A stretch of 64,000 nucleotides of DNA from Flavobacterium sp. 9R (GCF_902506345.1 NZ_LR733413.1:1528569-1592568); one strand, 5' to 3'. Shown: positions 1 through 9,539, counted from the stretch's first letter. Notes: generated by a model not told the origin, from the letters alone. Made by a program: numbers and translations.

Positions 1-230
1 TTTTTATCAGCATATTCCAAAATCATATTCACAGATTCGGCCTTGGCATTGTCAATAAAACCACACGTATTGATTACGATAATATTTCCTTCATCTGCCT
101 TTGCTTCATGGGTAACTTCTTTTCCGCTTGCACGAAGTTGTCCCATCAAAACCTCGCTATCGTAAATATTTTTTGAACACCCTAAAGTGATGACGTTGAT
201 TTTATTCTTTTTTGTTGATTTTGTTCTCAT
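1..230 (-). CDS. rimO: Ribosomal protein S12 methylthiotransferase RimO, N-terminal part
   Basis: Partial gene: only the first 76 or so codons are inside the window, and the rest runs off the left edge. The translation contains LGCSKN (Cys18) and INTCGFIDNAKAES (Cys56), the first two cysteines of the N-terminal methylthiotransferase (UPF0004) domain. RimO is a radical-SAM enzyme that adds a methylthio group to an aspartate of ribosomal protein S12; the INTCGFI-AKAES pattern favours RimO over MiaB. The radical SAM and TRAM domains lie outside. The ATG at 228-230 is the only plausible start, and a TAnnTTTG-type -7 box lies about 30 bases upstream on the same strand. Confidence 0.9.
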   Translation of the reverse strand, partial: MRTKSTKKNKINVITLGCSKNIYDSEVLMGQLRASGKEVTHEAKADEGNIIVINTCGFIDNAKAESVNMILEYADK

Positions 231-260
231 AGTATAGATTCCCCTTCTTCTAGGAATTGG

Positions 261-268
261 CAAAAATA
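261..268 (-). promoter_or_regulatory. -7 box of the rimO promoter
   Basis: On the minus strand this octamer reads TATTTTTG, an exact match to the Bacteroidota sigma-ABfr -7 consensus TAnnTTTG, about 30 bases before the rimO ATG. The -33 element is weak (a T-rich stretch rather than a clear TTTG). Confidence 0.5.
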
Positions 269-353
269 CGCTTTTTTTTGTTCTGAAAAAGCATTTATTA
301 CACATCACATCCCAATATGCATTGGATTTTATATAAAGTTTTGGAGTGAATTG

Positions 354-455
354 GGAGCAGGAAGAAAAAGGTTTTCTTGGCTTCAAAGACCCGTCATCCG
401 CTATATCTTTGCCTTTTGAAAGAAAAGGCAAAGGATGCCGCTCCTACCGGGGCTA
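354..455 (-). repeat. Intergenic hairpin element, copy 1
   Basis: One of six copies of a roughly 100-nt element. Read on the minus strand it has TAGCCCCG, then AGCGGCATCC, a variable hairpin stem (here GCCTTTTC paired with GAAAAGGC-like sequence), then AAAGATATAGCGGA and CGGG. A tail ends in a CTGCTCC-like motif. It fills most of the gap between rimO and the porin gene. The small open frame crossing it shows no protein features. Conserved flanks with compensated arms suggest a structured RNA or palindromic repeat; see findings. Confidence 0.8.
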
Positions 456-512
456 TAAGGAAGATAGGGCTTTTTTGTTGTCATTTAAAAGAAGGCTCGA
501 TAAAGTAACAGC

Positions 513-546
513 AAAAAAAAGAAGCCGAACTTGGCTTCTTTTTCTA
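513..546 (-). terminator. Rho-independent terminator after the OmpP1-type porin
   Basis: AGAAGCC and GGCTTCT form a short GC-containing stem with a 6-base loop, flanked by A-rich and T-rich runs. It lies just beyond the stop codon of the minus-strand gene ending at 554. The A and T runs on both sides mean it could act in both directions. Confidence 0.75.
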
Positions 547-553
547 TTTCTTT

Positions 554-2056
554 TTATAATTCAAACAGCACCGTCAGAGAAACATTGTTGTTGATAGCAT
601 CTATGCTTGCTGCATTCGTAAGTCCCGTGCTAAAAAAACCTTGTTGGTAATTTCGTTTTGCGTAAGAATAAGCAAGGTCAACTCGTGTTGCTCCAAAATT
701 GTATCCTAAACCTCCAGAATAGCCAGTTAAGTCTCCAATGGTAGTTTTGTTTTTATAAGGGCTTTTTTCCATTCGGTAGCCACCTCTCAAACTCAACGCT
801 TTAATTTTATATTCAGCACCAATTCGTAATTCGCCTGAAGTTTTAAGAGATGCATTCATTTCAGCGTTTAAATCTCTATAATAATCGTCACTTGTAGGTC
901 TAAATTTGACATTATTATAGTCTTTTATAGCGTAATCAATACTTATTAATCCTTTTTTGCCAAACACATAAGCCGCACTTGCAGTAAATTTACTCGGAGT
1001 TTGCAAACGGTAAGGAGCGTAATAATTAGTAATACGTGGATCAATTACATCAGTAGGTAATTCTCCAGAGGTATTGCTACTAACGGAACTTAATCGTTGT
1101 GTTAATTCATCACTCAAATTCATCCAAGTTGGAGATTCATAAGCCGCACCAAATCTTAATTCCTCTGTTGCTTTTACAATAGCACCTATTTGAAAAGAAA
1201 ATCCCGTTCCGTTAGTGTATAAATCATTACTGAAACGCATTCTTGTAATTCGATCTTCGTTTGTTAAAGTGTTATCATTGTCTTCGTAAAATCTAGTTGA
1301 TTGAGTATAATTAGAAAAATGCGAATTAAGGTTAATACCTATATATAGTTTGTCCTTATAGGATGAGGAAAAGTTAAAGGATAACTTTCCGTTGTACCCA
1401 TTGGAGTAAATCGCTTTTTCTTGGTAGTAATTGCCTCCTTCGCGAACATTTGAGGTATAGGCGGTATTACTAGTTGCATTTGAAACAGGATTGATTATAT
1501 ATCCTTGATAACCAAAGAAAGCTTGTTGTTCTGCATAGCTTAATTCAGGATAATTCCCGTTTTCAAGTATGTTCAACGGAATTCCATTAGCATAACTCAA
1601 AAAATAGTTAGCTATAGAATTTGTTGGATTTACTCCTGCAGAAAATTTTGCATTGTCAAAATTGTTGGTATTTTCATAGTTAACCGCAAAGGCAATTTTA
1701 GTCCAGTCGGCATTTCTGTTGTGGTTTTTAAATACAAAAACACCTCCAGCTTGATTCAAGTCAAAAGAATTTTCACTATCGCTAGTTTGGGTTCCAAAAT
1801 AGTTGGAATTATTTTTAGTGCTATAATTGCTTATAGTTAGTCCTAATTGATTGTTGTTGAACACAGCAGAACCTGCTGGATTTACATTGATAGAGGATAA
1901 ATCACCACCCAATGCTCCAAAAGCGCCGCTCATCGATCGGTATCTAGCTGTACCGTTGAGGTTGTCTACAGAATAACGTAAAGCATCCGATATTTCTTGA
2001 GCTTTTGCTGAAGTGTACAAAAAAGCAATAGCGATTACTATATAGGTCTTCTTCAT
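554..2056 (-). CDS. OmpP1/FadL-type outer-membrane transport protein
   Basis: 500 residues with a signal peptide (hydrophobic core, cleavage likely after AKA at residue 19). After it comes the family's N-terminal signature: residues 33-60 include TARYRSMSGAFGALGGDLSS and VNPAGSAVF, matching the small hatch segment with the NPAG motif of FadL/OmpP1/TodX channels. The rest is alternating aromatic/polar beta-strand sequence ending in a hydrophobic-aromatic strand (VSLTVLFEL), as in outer-membrane barrels. Relatives in Bacteroidota are often called hemin receptor, but nothing here supports heme. Substrate is unknown; hydrophobic compounds are the family norm. It is separated by 42 bases from the upstream Gly/Trp lipoprotein gene on the same strand, so co-transcription is possible. 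Confidence 0.8.
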   Translation of the reverse strand: MKKTYIVIAIAFLYTSAKAQEISDALRYSVDNLNGTARYRSMSGAFGALGGDLSSINVNPAGSAVFNNNQLGLTISNYSTKNNSNYFGTQTSDSENSFDLNQAGGVFVFKNHNRNADWTKIAFAVNYENTNNFDNAKFSAGVNPTNSIANYFLSYANGIPLNILENGNYPELSYAEQQAFFGYQGYIINPVSNATSNTAYTSNVREGGNYYQEKAIYSNGYNGKLSFNFSSSYKDKLYIGINLNSHFSNYTQSTRFYEDNDNTLTNEDRITRMRFSNDLYTNGTGFSFQIGAIVKATEELRFGAAYESPTWMNLSDELTQRLSSVSSNTSGELPTDVIDPRITNYYAPYRLQTPSKFTASAAYVFGKKGLISIDYAIKDYNNVKFRPTSDDYYRDLNAEMNASLKTSGELRIGAEYKIKALSLRGGYRMEKSPYKNKTTIGDLTGYSGGLGYNFGATRVDLAYSYAKRNYQQGFFSTGLTNAASIDAINNNVSLTVLFEL

Positions 2057-2098
2057 ATTGGTTAAGTTGTTTGATTGAATAGTTGTTTTAGGAAGTTA

Positions 2099-3091
2099 TT
2101 AACCCCTTCCGCCTCTTCCGCCTCCGCCTGACGATCTCGTTCCACCTCCGCTACTACCTCCTGAGGAACGCATACTTCCACTTGAAGAACTTGGAGAATA
2201 AGATCGACTAGGAGTGTAGCTATTGCTTCTTGTTCTAGAAGAATTAGAAGAATTTGTTGTGTAGTTACTGCTCTCTCTTGAGGTTCTTGTTGGATTGTAG
2301 CTTGAGTTGCTTGATGTTGAGCTGCTGTTTCTTCTAGTGAAAGAATTGTTAGTTGTGTAGCTAGAGTTGCTGTTTCTTCTGAAATCAGTAGTACCTCTTC
2401 TGTAATCTGTACTACTTCTTCTATTATAAGTAGTCATGTTTTGACTGTTACGGCTATTGTAGCTTCTGTTAACGTAGTTTCCATTGGTGTATCCAGAACC
2501 TCTTCTGCTAGCATTGTAGGCATAATTGTTGTATCTGTAACTTGGGTATCCCCAGTATCCGCCAGGATAACCCCACCAGCCACCACCAGGATAACCCCAT
2601 CCCCAACCTAAGCCCCAGCCAGCATTCCAACCCCATCCAGTATTCCAGCCCCATCCAGTATTCCAACCCCAGCCGCCATTCCATCCCCAAGGGTTGTTCC
2701 ATCCCCATCCGGCACCATACCAGTTGTTCCAGCCATTGTCGTTTATGTATATAGTGGTACTTTGTGGATTGCTTCCCCAGCTTGCATAGCCAGTATTTGG
2801 TGCTTGGATACTATCATTAACATCTTCATAATTATTATAGCTTTCTACATCTGTGAAAATTTCTGAAGATGAATTGGTGTTTTGCAATGACCTAAAATAT
2901 TCTTGATATTGATTACCAGAGGTGTTTTGTGATTCATTGTAAACAACTCTCGAAGAATTTGAGCCGTAAACACCGTCTGTTTCGTAATAGGAGCTGTTTT
3001 GGTAAGACCCACACGATGAAATTAGTAAACATAAAAATCCAATAAATGTAAATTGGCTTATATTTCTTGAGAAAAAAACAGTAGTTTTCAT
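2099..3091 (-). CDS. Gly/Trp/Asn-rich surface lipoprotein of unknown function
   Basis: 330 residues. Residues 1-27 are a lipoprotein signal with lipobox LISSC (Cys27). Residues 127-182 are a low-complexity block of GWGWN units with TGWGWN-type hexapeptides, then GYPGG repeats. The C-terminal half is Ser/Asn/Arg/Thr-rich and ends in Gly-Gly-Arg-Gly runs. No enzymatic domain is recognisable. Similar Bacteroidota proteins are sometimes labelled vitellogenin-like, which describes composition only. It diverges from proS and precedes the porin gene. The composition suggests an intrinsically disordered cell-surface or nucleic-acid/glycan-binding protein, but that is inference. Confidence 0.7.
   Translation of the reverse strand: MKTTVFFSRNISQFTFIGFLCLLISSCGSYQNSSYYETDGVYGSNSSRVVYNESQNTSGNQYQEYFRSLQNTNSSSEIFTDVESYNNYEDVNDSIQAPNTGYASWGSNPQSTTIYINDNGWNNWYGAGWGWNNPWGWNGGWGWNTGWGWNTGWGWNAGWGLGWGWGYPGGGWWGYPGGYWGYPSYRYNNYAYNASRRGSGYTNGNYVNRSYNSRNSQNMTTYNRRSSTDYRRGTTDFRRNSNSSYTTNNSFTRRNSSSTSSNSSYNPTRTSRESSNYTTNSSNSSRTRSNSYTPSRSYSPSSSSGSMRSSGGSSGGGTRSSGGGGRGGRG
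2546..2713 (-). repeat. Tandem codon repeat encoding GWGWN hexapeptides
   Basis: Degenerate 18-bp tandem units inside the lipoprotein gene (TCCAGTATTCCA/ACCCCA pattern on the plus strand) encode [TAG]GWGWN repeats followed by GYPGG units. Such tracts can change length by slippage in multiples of 18 bp without breaking the frame. Confidence 0.75.
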
Positions 3092-3112
3092 ATTCTATGG
3101 GATTTTTTATTG

Positions 3113-3140
3113 TTGAACAATACAAAAATAGTTAGTTTTG
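3113..3140 (+). promoter_or_regulatory. Putative proS promoter
   Basis: TTG at 3113-3115, a 17-base spacer and TAGTTTTG at 3133-3140 match the Bacteroidota -33/-7 pattern (TTG and TAnnTTTG). It is about 55 bases upstream of the proS ATG and lies in the divergent gap with the lipoprotein gene. Confidence 0.5.
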
Positions 3141-3194
3141 CCTAACTAATAAGTTAAAAAAAAATAAAACAAAATTTGTGCCAAACTATTTGAT

Positions 3195-4673
3195 ATGAGC
3201 AAGAACCTTACTACAAGAGAAGAAGATTATTCTAAATGGTATAATGAGCTAGTTGTAAAAGCTGATTTAGCCGAGAATTCAGGTGTTAGAGGCTGTATGG
3301 TGATCAAGCCATATGGATATGCTATCTGGGAAAAAATGCAAGCAGAATTAGACCGTATGTTTAAAGAAACGGGACATCAAAATGCTTATTTTCCTTTGTT
3401 TGTTCCGAAAAGTATGTTTGAAGCTGAAGAAAAGAATGCTGAAGGATTTGCGAAAGAATGTGCGATAGTAACTCATTATAGATTAAAAAATGATCCTGAT
3501 AAGCCTGGAAAATTAATGGTGGATCCAAATGCTAAATTAGAAGAGGAGTTAATTGTACGTCCAACTAGTGAGGCAATCATTTGGTCTACTTATAAAGGTT
3601 GGGTACAATCGTATCGAGATTTGCCATTGTTGATTAATCAATGGGCGAATGTAGTGAGATGGGAAATGCGAACTCGTTTGTTTTTAAGAACTGCTGAGTT
3701 TTTGTGGCAAGAAGGACATACTGCTCATGCAACCAAAAAAGAAGCGATTGAAGAATCGGAAAAAATGATGAATGTTTATGCTGATTTCGTTCAAAAATTT
3801 ATGGCTATACCTGTTGTAAAAGGCTTGAAAACAGAAACAGAACGATTCGCAGGTGCTGAAGAAACGTATTGTATCGAAGCTTTGATGCAAGACGGGAAGG
3901 CATTGCAAGCTGGTACATCACATTTTTTAGGTCAAAATTTCGCCAAAGCTTTTGATGTTAAGTTTGCCAATGCAGAAGGTAAGCAAGAATATGTTTGGGG
4001 AACTTCTTGGGGAGTTTCGACCCGATTGATGGGGGCTTTAGTTATGACGCACTCTGATGATAAAGGATTGGTTTTACCTCCTAATTTGGCGCCAATTCAA
4101 GTTGTAATTGTGCCTATATATAAGTCAGAAGAACAATTGCAAGCTATTTCTGCTGCTGTTGCTACTATTTCAGCAGCGTTGCGCAAACTTAATATTAGTG
4201 TTAAGTATGATGATAGAACCACACAGAAACCAGGATTTAAATTTGCAGAGTGGGAATTAAAAGGTGTTCCAGTTCGAATTGCAGTTGGTCCAAAAGATTT
4301 AGAAAATGGAACTTTTGAAGTAGCTCGACGAGATAATTTGTCCAAAGAGGTCGTTGCTGCAGATGGTATTGAAAATTATATTGCTAATTTACTTTCTCAA
4401 ATTCAAACGGATTTATTTAATAATGCGCTATCTTACAGAGAGAGTCATATTACAGAAGTAAATAGTTTTGAGGAATTTAAGTCTGTTTTGGAAGGCAAAG
4501 GAGGGTTCATTTCAGCCCATTGGGACGGAACTGCGGCTACTGAAGAAAAGATAAAAGAATTGACAAAAGCAACCATAAGATGTATTCCTTTGGATAGAGT
4601 AGAGGAGGCGGGAAGCTGTGTGTTTACTGGGAATCCTTCGGTTGGAAGAGTGCTTTTTGCAAAGGCATATTAA
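3195..4673 (+). CDS. proS: Prolyl-tRNA synthetase
   Basis: 492 residues, charging tRNA-Pro with proline in the cytoplasm. The class II core is visible in order: the [20 protein letters not shown] helix and YFPLFVPKS, motif 2 ([20 protein letters not shown] through [14 protein letters not shown], then [10 protein letters not shown]) and motif 3 ([18 protein letters not shown]). An anticodon-binding domain starts near [11 protein letters not shown] and a C-terminal domain ends in FAKAY. The length and the missing roughly 180-residue editing insertion place it in the eukaryote/archaea-like ProS group common in Bacteroidota, unlike the 570-residue E. coli form. ATG at 3195 is preceded by a good promoter candidate. 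Confidence 0.97.
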   Translation: MSKNLTTREEDYSKWYNELVVKADLAENSGVRGCMVIKPYGYAIWEKMQAELDRMFKETGHQNAYFPLFVPKSMFEAEEKNAEGFAKECAIVTHYRLKNDPDKPGKLMVDPNAKLEEELIVRPTSEAIIWSTYKGWVQSYRDLPLLINQWANVVRWEMRTRLFLRTAEFLWQEGHTAHATKKEAIEESEKMMNVYADFVQKFMAIPVVKGLKTETERFAGAEETYCIEALMQDGKALQAGTSHFLGQNFAKAFDVKFANAEGKQEYVWGTSWGVSTRLMGALVMTHSDDKGLVLPPNLAPIQVVIVPIYKSEEQLQAISAAVATISAALRKLNISVKYDDRTTQKPGFKFAEWELKGVPVRIAVGPKDLENGTFEVARRDNLSKEVVAADGIENYIANLLSQIQTDLFNNALSYRESHITEVNSFEEFKSVLEGKGGFISAHWDGTAATEEKIKELTKATIRCIPLDRVEEAGSCVFTGNPSVGRVLFAKAY

Positions 4674-4701
4674 AAAAAATTAATTTTTTTTGCATCAGCT
4701 A

Positions 4702-4731
4702 TTGTGCTTCTCAAAAATAGTTGTATTTTTG
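4702..4731 (+). promoter_or_regulatory. Promoter of the tRNA-Glu pair
   Basis: TTG at 4702-4704, exactly 19 bases, then TATTTTTG at 4724-4731: a near-ideal Bacteroidota promoter about 20 bases upstream of the first tRNA-Glu. It lies after the proS stop, so the tRNA genes probably have their own transcript. Confidence 0.7.
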
Positions 4732-4751
4732 CATCCGCAATACAGAAGCAG

Positions 4752-4823
4752 GGTCCGTTCGTCTATCGGTTAGGACGCCAGGTTTTCATCCTGGTAAGGG
4801 GGGTTCGATTCCCCCACGGACTA
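4752..4823 (+). tRNA. tRNA-Glu (anticodon TTC), copy 1
   Basis: A full cloverleaf can be drawn by hand: acceptor GGTCCGT with ACGGACT (a G-T first pair), D stem GTCT/GGAC, anticodon stem CCAGG/CCTGG around the loop TTTTCAT, T arm GGGGG-TTCGATT-CCCCC, discriminator A. The anticodon TTC reads GAA/GAG. CCA is not encoded. Confidence 0.97.
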
Positions 4824-4870
4824 CAAATTTTGTTTTAAATATAGTTTTCCTGTACTTTAATCAGGAGATT

Positions 4871-4942
4871 GGTCCGTTCGTCTATCGGTTAGGACGCCAG
4901 GTTTTCATCCTGGTAAGGGGGGTTCGATTCCCCCACGGACTA
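4871..4942 (+). tRNA. tRNA-Glu (anticodon TTC), copy 2
   Basis: Identical in sequence to the copy 47 bases upstream, with the same acceptor, anticodon and T arms. The two are probably one transcription unit from the promoter at 4702-4731 and reflect a tandem duplication. Confidence 0.97.
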
Positions 4943-5082
4943 CAAATTTTTATTGAAGTAGTACTAAGATGTAAAAAGACATTTACTTTGTTTTTTTAAT
5001 AGTAAAGCCGGTTTTGGCCAAAATAAGTATTAGCTTCTTTATAGACTTCAAAATAAAATAATAAAGATAAAAAAATAGTACA

Positions 5083-5334
5083 ATGGCAAATCATAAGTCA
5101 GCTTTAAAGAGAATTAGAAGTAACGAAAAGAAAAGAGTGTTAAATAGATACCAACACAAAACTACTCGTAATGCTATCAAGGCGTTAAGAATTGCTACAG
5201 ATAAAGTTGATGCTTCAGCTAAATTGTCTGCTGTTATATCTATGATTGATAAATTAGCTAAGAAAAACATCATTCATGATAATAAAGCTTCTAATTTAAA
5301 ATCTAAATTAACGAAACACGTTGCTAAATTGTAA
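5083..5334 (+). CDS. rpsT: 30S ribosomal protein S20
   Basis: 83 residues, strongly basic and helical, starting MANHKSALKRIRSNEKKRVLNR, the classic N-terminus of S20, which binds 16S rRNA in the small subunit. Length matches the family. It stands alone between the tRNA-Glu pair and a terminator shared with the convergent response regulator. Confidence 0.97.
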   Translation: MANHKSALKRIRSNEKKRVLNRYQHKTTRNAIKALRIATDKVDASAKLSAVISMIDKLAKKNIIHDNKASNLKSKLTKHVAKL

Positions 5335-5356
5335 TAAACATTTAGTATTTGATATA

Positions 5357-5389
5357 TAAAAAAAGCTCCTTTTTAGGAGCTTTTTTTGT
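5357..5389. terminator. Bidirectional terminator between rpsT and the response regulator
   Basis: AAAAAGCTCCT and AGGAGCTTTTT form a perfect stem with a 3-4 base T loop. A runs on one side and T runs on the other serve both rpsT (plus) and the response regulator (minus, stop at 5397). Confidence 0.9.
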
Positions 5390-5396
5390 TTTGTAT

Positions 5397-5798
5397 TTAT
5401 CTGAATTTTTCTGTAATATACTCTAACATTCCTACGGTAATTGGCTTTGGTAAAAAATCAGCGACTATTTTATAGGTTTTTGCTTTAGCTAAATCTTGTG
5501 GGTCGATAGTGGAGGATAGAATAATTACTTTCGTATTGTTAAAAGCGGCATATTCAGGTTGGGTAAATCGTTCTAAGAATTCCCATCCTCCCATTACTGG
5601 CATATTTAGGTCTAAGAAAATAAACTCTGGTTTTGAACTTAATGATTGGTTTTTGTTGAGTTCATTGTACATTTTTAGCGCTTCTTCTCCATTCAATGCG
5701 GTTAAAATCTCTTTTGCGAAAGAGGTTTTAGATATGATTTTTTTACTAATCATTAACGAAATAGGGTCGTCATCTATGCAAAAAATGGTGTTGTACAT
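5397..5798 (-). CDS. Single-domain (CheY-like) response regulator
   Basis: 133 residues, a receiver domain only. Acidic pocket DDD at 9-11, phospho-acceptor Asp63 in FLDLNMPVMGG, switch Ser95/Ser96 in ILSST, and Lys118 in LPKP. There is no output domain, so it must act by protein contact or phosphotransfer. Its ATG lies 10 bases after the stop of the PAS histidine kinase, so kinase and regulator are one operon and presumably a cognate pair. The target is unknown. Confidence 0.92.
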   Translation of the reverse strand: MYNTIFCIDDDPISLMISKKIISKTSFAKEILTALNGEEALKMYNELNKNQSLSSKPEFIFLDLNMPVMGGWEFLERFTQPEYAAFNNTKVIILSSTIDPQDLAKAKTYKIVADFLPKPITVGMLEYITEKFR

Positions 5799-5808
5799 CT
5801 TCTTTTGT

Positions 5809-7512
5809 TTAAAAGGTTAAGGTGAATTCTGTCCCCTTGTTTACTTCGCTTTCAATGCTTATTGTGCCGCCTAATGATTCTATTTGAGATTTTACTAAAT
5901 AGAGTCCTAATCCTTTGCTATCAGGATAATCATGGAATCTTTGATATAAACCAAAAATATGTTCTGAATTTCGTTTAAGGTCAATTCCTATACCATTGTC
6001 TTTAAATTTTAATATGGTCGAATTGTTTATTTTTTTAATTGTAATTGAAATTTTTAACTTTTTTGTTTCCGATTTGTATTTAATAGAATTCGTTAACAAG
6101 TTGATCAAAATGCTTTCAAGGTACGCTTTATTGGTGTAAATTGTATCTGCTTCGTCAAAATTTAGTTTGAGTATGGGTTTTGATTGCTCAATTTGAAATT
6201 TGAGTTGACTAAAAACATGTTCTACAACTTCATTGATTGTTACGTTTTCTTTTTGAATGGATATTTTGTCTTTGATTACGATGATTTTTACTAAATCATT
6301 TATAGTTTCGTTTAAAAGATGTGTCGATTTTTTAAAACCATTAATTATTTCTAGTAGTTCAGAGTCGTTAATAGGGATGTCTTCGATTAAATTTAAAAGC
6401 CCTATAAGATTTGACAATGGAGCTCTAAGATTATGAGAGGTTATGTATGAAAATTGTTTTAAATCCTTATTGTTTTGTGTTAATTCTCGAATTAGTTGCT
6501 CTTTTTCCTTTTCTTGTTTTCTTTCCTCGGTTACATCTTTTTGAATAGAAATCCAATGGGAGAGTTCGTTGTCTGAGTTATAAATTGGAATCATAGAAAA
6601 GCGCACCCAATATTCTTCTTTATTCTTCTTTTTGGTTAAAGTTTCTATCTGACATTCTCTTTTTTCTTCAATTGCAGCAATGAATTTTTCATATTCATGA
6701 CTATCTAGCTCTTCAGTATTGAAGGGGTTGAATGGTTTTGATAATACTTTTTTCGACTTGTAGCCAGTCATGGCGCAAAAAGCATTGTTTACATATATTA
6801 TATTTGGGAATGTTTCGCTGTTGGAATCTGATTTGGTAATTACAACTGCATCTTTGGTTTGTGTTACAACGGTTTCTAATAATTTAAGATTTTCTTCTTC
6901 CTTTTTTTGTTTGGTTATGTCTTGAATGGCTCCAATCATTCTAAGTGCTCTCCCTTTTTTGTCTTTTAATAGAAAGCCTCTATCTAGTACATATTTATAG
7001 GTGTTGTCAGCACATCTAAAACGGTATTGGTCTTGCCATTTTTCTGATTTTTGTTCAATAAATGAATAGAGTTTTACCGACATTTTTATACTGTCTTCAG
7101 GATGAATTTTATCGAACCACCACGCAGAATTATTGCCAACCTCTTCCTGTGTGTAGCCAAAAATAGTTTCAATTCCTTTGTTCCAAGTTATTGTATCATC
7201 TTGTATTTTCCAGTCCCAAATAGTGTCACTAGTGGCTTTTGATACAATATCGTATTTCTCGTTAGATTCTTTTATTTCGTTATTGTTGGATTTTATTTTT
7301 TCTAAAATTCTACTATTGCGTTTTTCGTTTTTGGATAAAATATATCGAAATAATAAACCTACAAATAAGATAAAAATAACATCTTTGATAAGGTTGTAAT
7401 AGTAAGGATTTTCAAGTTGAAGATTGTTTGAGAATTTATGCCAAAGTATGGCCATGAATATGGAGAAAAGAATGAAAATACTAATTATTTGGTTGGTTTT
7501 ACTTCTCATCAA
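5809..7512 (-). CDS. PAS-domain sensor histidine kinase, membrane-bound
   Basis: 567 residues. Two hydrophobic segments (about 9-24 and 43-59) with only a short loop between them suggest a membrane anchor rather than a large periplasmic sensor. Then come PAS 1 (about 86-200, ending RMIGAIQDITKQKKEEE), PAS 2 (about 208-330, ending WISIQKDVTEERKQ) and a dimerisation domain with phospho-acceptor His360 in SHNLRAPL. The C-terminal ATPase domain has ILINLLTNSIKY (N box), DNGIGID and GLGLYLVKSQ. The signal is not evident, and no heme or flavin motif is obvious in the PAS domains. It is upstream of, and 10 bases from, the single-domain response regulator. Confidence 0.92.
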   Translation of the reverse strand: MMRSKTNQIISIFILFSIFMAILWHKFSNNLQLENPYYYNLIKDVIFILFVGLLFRYILSKNEKRNSRILEKIKSNNNEIKESNEKYDIVSKATSDTIWDWKIQDDTITWNKGIETIFGYTQEEVGNNSAWWFDKIHPEDSIKMSVKLYSFIEQKSEKWQDQYRFRCADNTYKYVLDRGFLLKDKKGRALRMIGAIQDITKQKKEEENLKLLETVVTQTKDAVVITKSDSNSETFPNIIYVNNAFCAMTGYKSKKVLSKPFNPFNTEELDSHEYEKFIAAIEEKRECQIETLTKKKNKEEYWVRFSMIPIYNSDNELSHWISIQKDVTEERKQEKEKEQLIRELTQNNKDLKQFSYITSHNLRAPLSNLIGLLNLIEDIPINDSELLEIINGFKKSTHLLNETINDLVKIIVIKDKISIQKENVTINEVVEHVFSQLKFQIEQSKPILKLNFDEADTIYTNKAYLESILINLLTNSIKYKSETKKLKISITIKKINNSTILKFKDNGIGIDLKRNSEHIFGLYQRFHDYPDSKGLGLYLVKSQIESLGGTISIESEVNKGTEFTLTF

Positions 7513-7653
7513 TCAAATATAAATAATTTATTTGTTAGAATTTTAAATTTCTGTTATAAAACTTTGTCTCTTAAAATTGATAAATAATGAACTACTTGTT
7601 ATTCATTGTTTTAGGAAACCGTGTTGGAAAGTTTTTTATATGAAAATAAAGTG

Positions 7654-7661
7654 TACCTTTG
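7654..7661 (+). promoter_or_regulatory. -7 box of the typA promoter
   Basis: TACCTTTG, an exact TAnnTTTG match, lies about 20 bases upstream of the typA ATG. The -33 region is T-rich but lacks a clear TTTG at the expected distance. Confidence 0.5.
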
Positions 7662-7680
7662 CAGCCATTAAAAATCACAG

Positions 7681-9477
7681 ATGGAATCTATTAGAAACAT
7701 TGCAATTATTGCCCACGTCGATCACGGTAAAACCACTTTGGTTGATAAAATTATGTATCACTGTCAATTATTTCGTGACAACGAAAATACAGGTGATTTA
7801 ATTCTTGATAACAACGATTTAGAGCGTGAGAGAGGTATTACTATTACTTCTAAAAACGTTTCAGTTCAATATAAAGGAACAAAAATCAATATTATCGATA
7901 CTCCTGGTCACGCCGATTTTGGAGGTGAAGTAGAACGTGTATTGAACATGGCCGATGGTGTATGTTTACTAGTGGATGCTTTTGAAGGTCCAATGCCACA
8001 AACTCGTTTTGTATTACAAAAAGCGATTGACTTAGGTCTAAAGCCTTGTGTAGTTATCAATAAAGTAGATAAAGAAAACTGTACTCCTGAAGAAGTTCAC
8101 GAAAAAGTTTTTGACTTAATGTTTGAATTAGGAGCACAAGAATGGCAATTAGATTTCCCAACAGTATATGGTTCTGCTAAGAACAACTGGATGTCTGATG
8201 ATTGGAAAAATCAAACAGAAAACATCGAGCCTTTGTTGGATATGGTAATTGAAAATGTTCCTGCGCCAAAAGTGTCAGAAGGAAATCCACAAATGTTGAT
8301 TACCTCTCTTGATTTTTCTGCTTTTACAGGTCGTATCGCTATTGGTCGTTTGGAAAGAGGTATTTTGAAAGAAGGGATGCCAATTTCTTTAGTAAAAAGA
8401 GATGGTTCTGTATCTAAATCTAAAATTAAAGAATTACACACTTTTGAAGGTCTTGGACGTAAAAAAGTAGAACAAGTAATTGCTGGAGATATTTGTGCAA
8501 TTGTTGGTGTTGAAGGTTTTGAAATTGGTGATACTATCTCTGATTTTGAAAATCCTGAAGGATTAGCTTCTATTGCAATTGATGAACCTACAATGAGTAT
8601 GTTGTTTACCATTAATGATTCTCCATTCTTTGGTAAAGAAGGTAAATTTGTAACTTCTCGTCATATTAGAGAGCGTTTAACAAAAGAATTAGAAAAAAAC
8701 TTAGCAATGAAATTGGGTGAAACTGATTCAGCTGATAAGTTTATGGTTTTTGGTCGTGGTGTATTGCACTTATCTGTTCTTATTGAAACCATGAGAAGAG
8801 AAGGATACGAATTACAAATTGGTCAACCACAAGTAATCATCAAAGAAATTGATGGTAAAAAATGTGAACCAATTGAAGAGTTAACTATCGACTTACCAGA
8901 AAATCTTTCTGGAAGAGCTGTTGAATTTGTTACTTTGCGTAAAGGTGAAATGCTTTCTATGGAAACTAAAGGAGAGCGTATGATTATTAAATTTAATATT
9001 CCATCTCGTGGTATCATAGGATTACGTAACCAATTGCTTACTGCTACTGCTGGTGAGGCTATTATGGCACACCGTTTTATCGGATATGAGCCTTACAAAG
9101 GTGAAATTGCTGGACGTAACAAAGGTTCATTGATCTCTATGGAAAAAGGAAAAGCTATTCCTTATTCTATCGATAAATTACAAGATCGTGGTAAGTTTTT
9201 CGTTGAGCCAAATGCTGAAATCTACGAAGGACAAGTTATTGGAGAAAACTCTCGTGGAGATGATATGTGTATAAACGTAACTAAAGAGAAAAAACAATCT
9301 AACGTACGTTCTTCTGGAAATGATGATAAAGCTAGAATTATTCCTCCAATTATCTTTTCATTGGAAGAAGCTTTAGAGTACATTCAAAAAGATGAATATG
9401 TTGAGGTTACTCCAAAATCTATTCGTTTGAGAAAAATCTATTTAACAGAAACAGATAGAAAAAGATTTAAAGTTTAA
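7681..9477 (+). CDS. typA: Ribosome-associated GTPase TypA/BipA
   Basis: 598 residues, a translational GTPase of the EF-G family that acts in ribosome assembly and stress response. G1 is [10 protein letters not shown] (residues 10-19), G2 is the RERGITI switch, G3 is [14 protein letters not shown] and G4 is INKVDK. The C-terminal half has [21 protein letters not shown] and the BipA-specific end with [20 protein letters not shown]. Length is normal. Monocistronic, with its own -7 box and a terminator right after it. Confidence 0.97.
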   Translation: MESIRNIAIIAHVDHGKTTLVDKIMYHCQLFRDNENTGDLILDNNDLERERGITITSKNVSVQYKGTKINIIDTPGHADFGGEVERVLNMADGVCLLVDAFEGPMPQTRFVLQKAIDLGLKPCVVINKVDKENCTPEEVHEKVFDLMFELGAQEWQLDFPTVYGSAKNNWMSDDWKNQTENIEPLLDMVIENVPAPKVSEGNPQMLITSLDFSAFTGRIAIGRLERGILKEGMPISLVKRDGSVSKSKIKELHTFEGLGRKKVEQVIAGDICAIVGVEGFEIGDTISDFENPEGLASIAIDEPTMSMLFTINDSPFFGKEGKFVTSRHIRERLTKELEKNLAMKLGETDSADKFMVFGRGVLHLSVLIETMRREGYELQIGQPQVIIKEIDGKKCEPIEELTIDLPENLSGRAVEFVTLRKGEMLSMETKGERMIIKFNIPSRGIIGLRNQLLTATAGEAIMAHRFIGYEPYKGEIAGRNKGSLISMEKGKAIPYSIDKLQDRGKFFVEPNAEIYEGQVIGENSRGDDMCINVTKEKKQSNVRSSGNDDKARIIPPIIFSLEEALEYIQKDEYVEVTPKSIRLRKIYLTETDRKRFKV

Positions 9478-9498
9478 TTTTTTTAAATCTCAAAATAG

Positions 9499-9539
9499 TA
9501 AATCCCAAATTCCAAAGTAATGGAGTTTGGGATTTTTTT
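9499..9539 (+). terminator. Terminator of typA
   Basis: AAATCCCAAATTCCA pairs with TGGAGTTTGGGATTT (one mismatch, 6-base loop) and is followed by a T run, 22 bases after the typA stop. Confidence 0.85.

Noticed and set aside
346..594. 82-residue open frame on the plus strand
   Set aside because: It crosses the intergenic hairpin element and the porin terminator, overlaps the porin gene end, and has no protein-like features.
2542..2754. CRISPR-like tandem repeat or antisense small gene
   Set aside because: The repetition is the Gly/Trp codon tract of the lipoprotein gene, with no spacers of constant length, and the frame is a shadow.
4721..4999. 92-residue open frame over the tRNA-Glu genes
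   Set aside because: It is made of the two tRNA sequences in frame; the tRNAs fully explain it.
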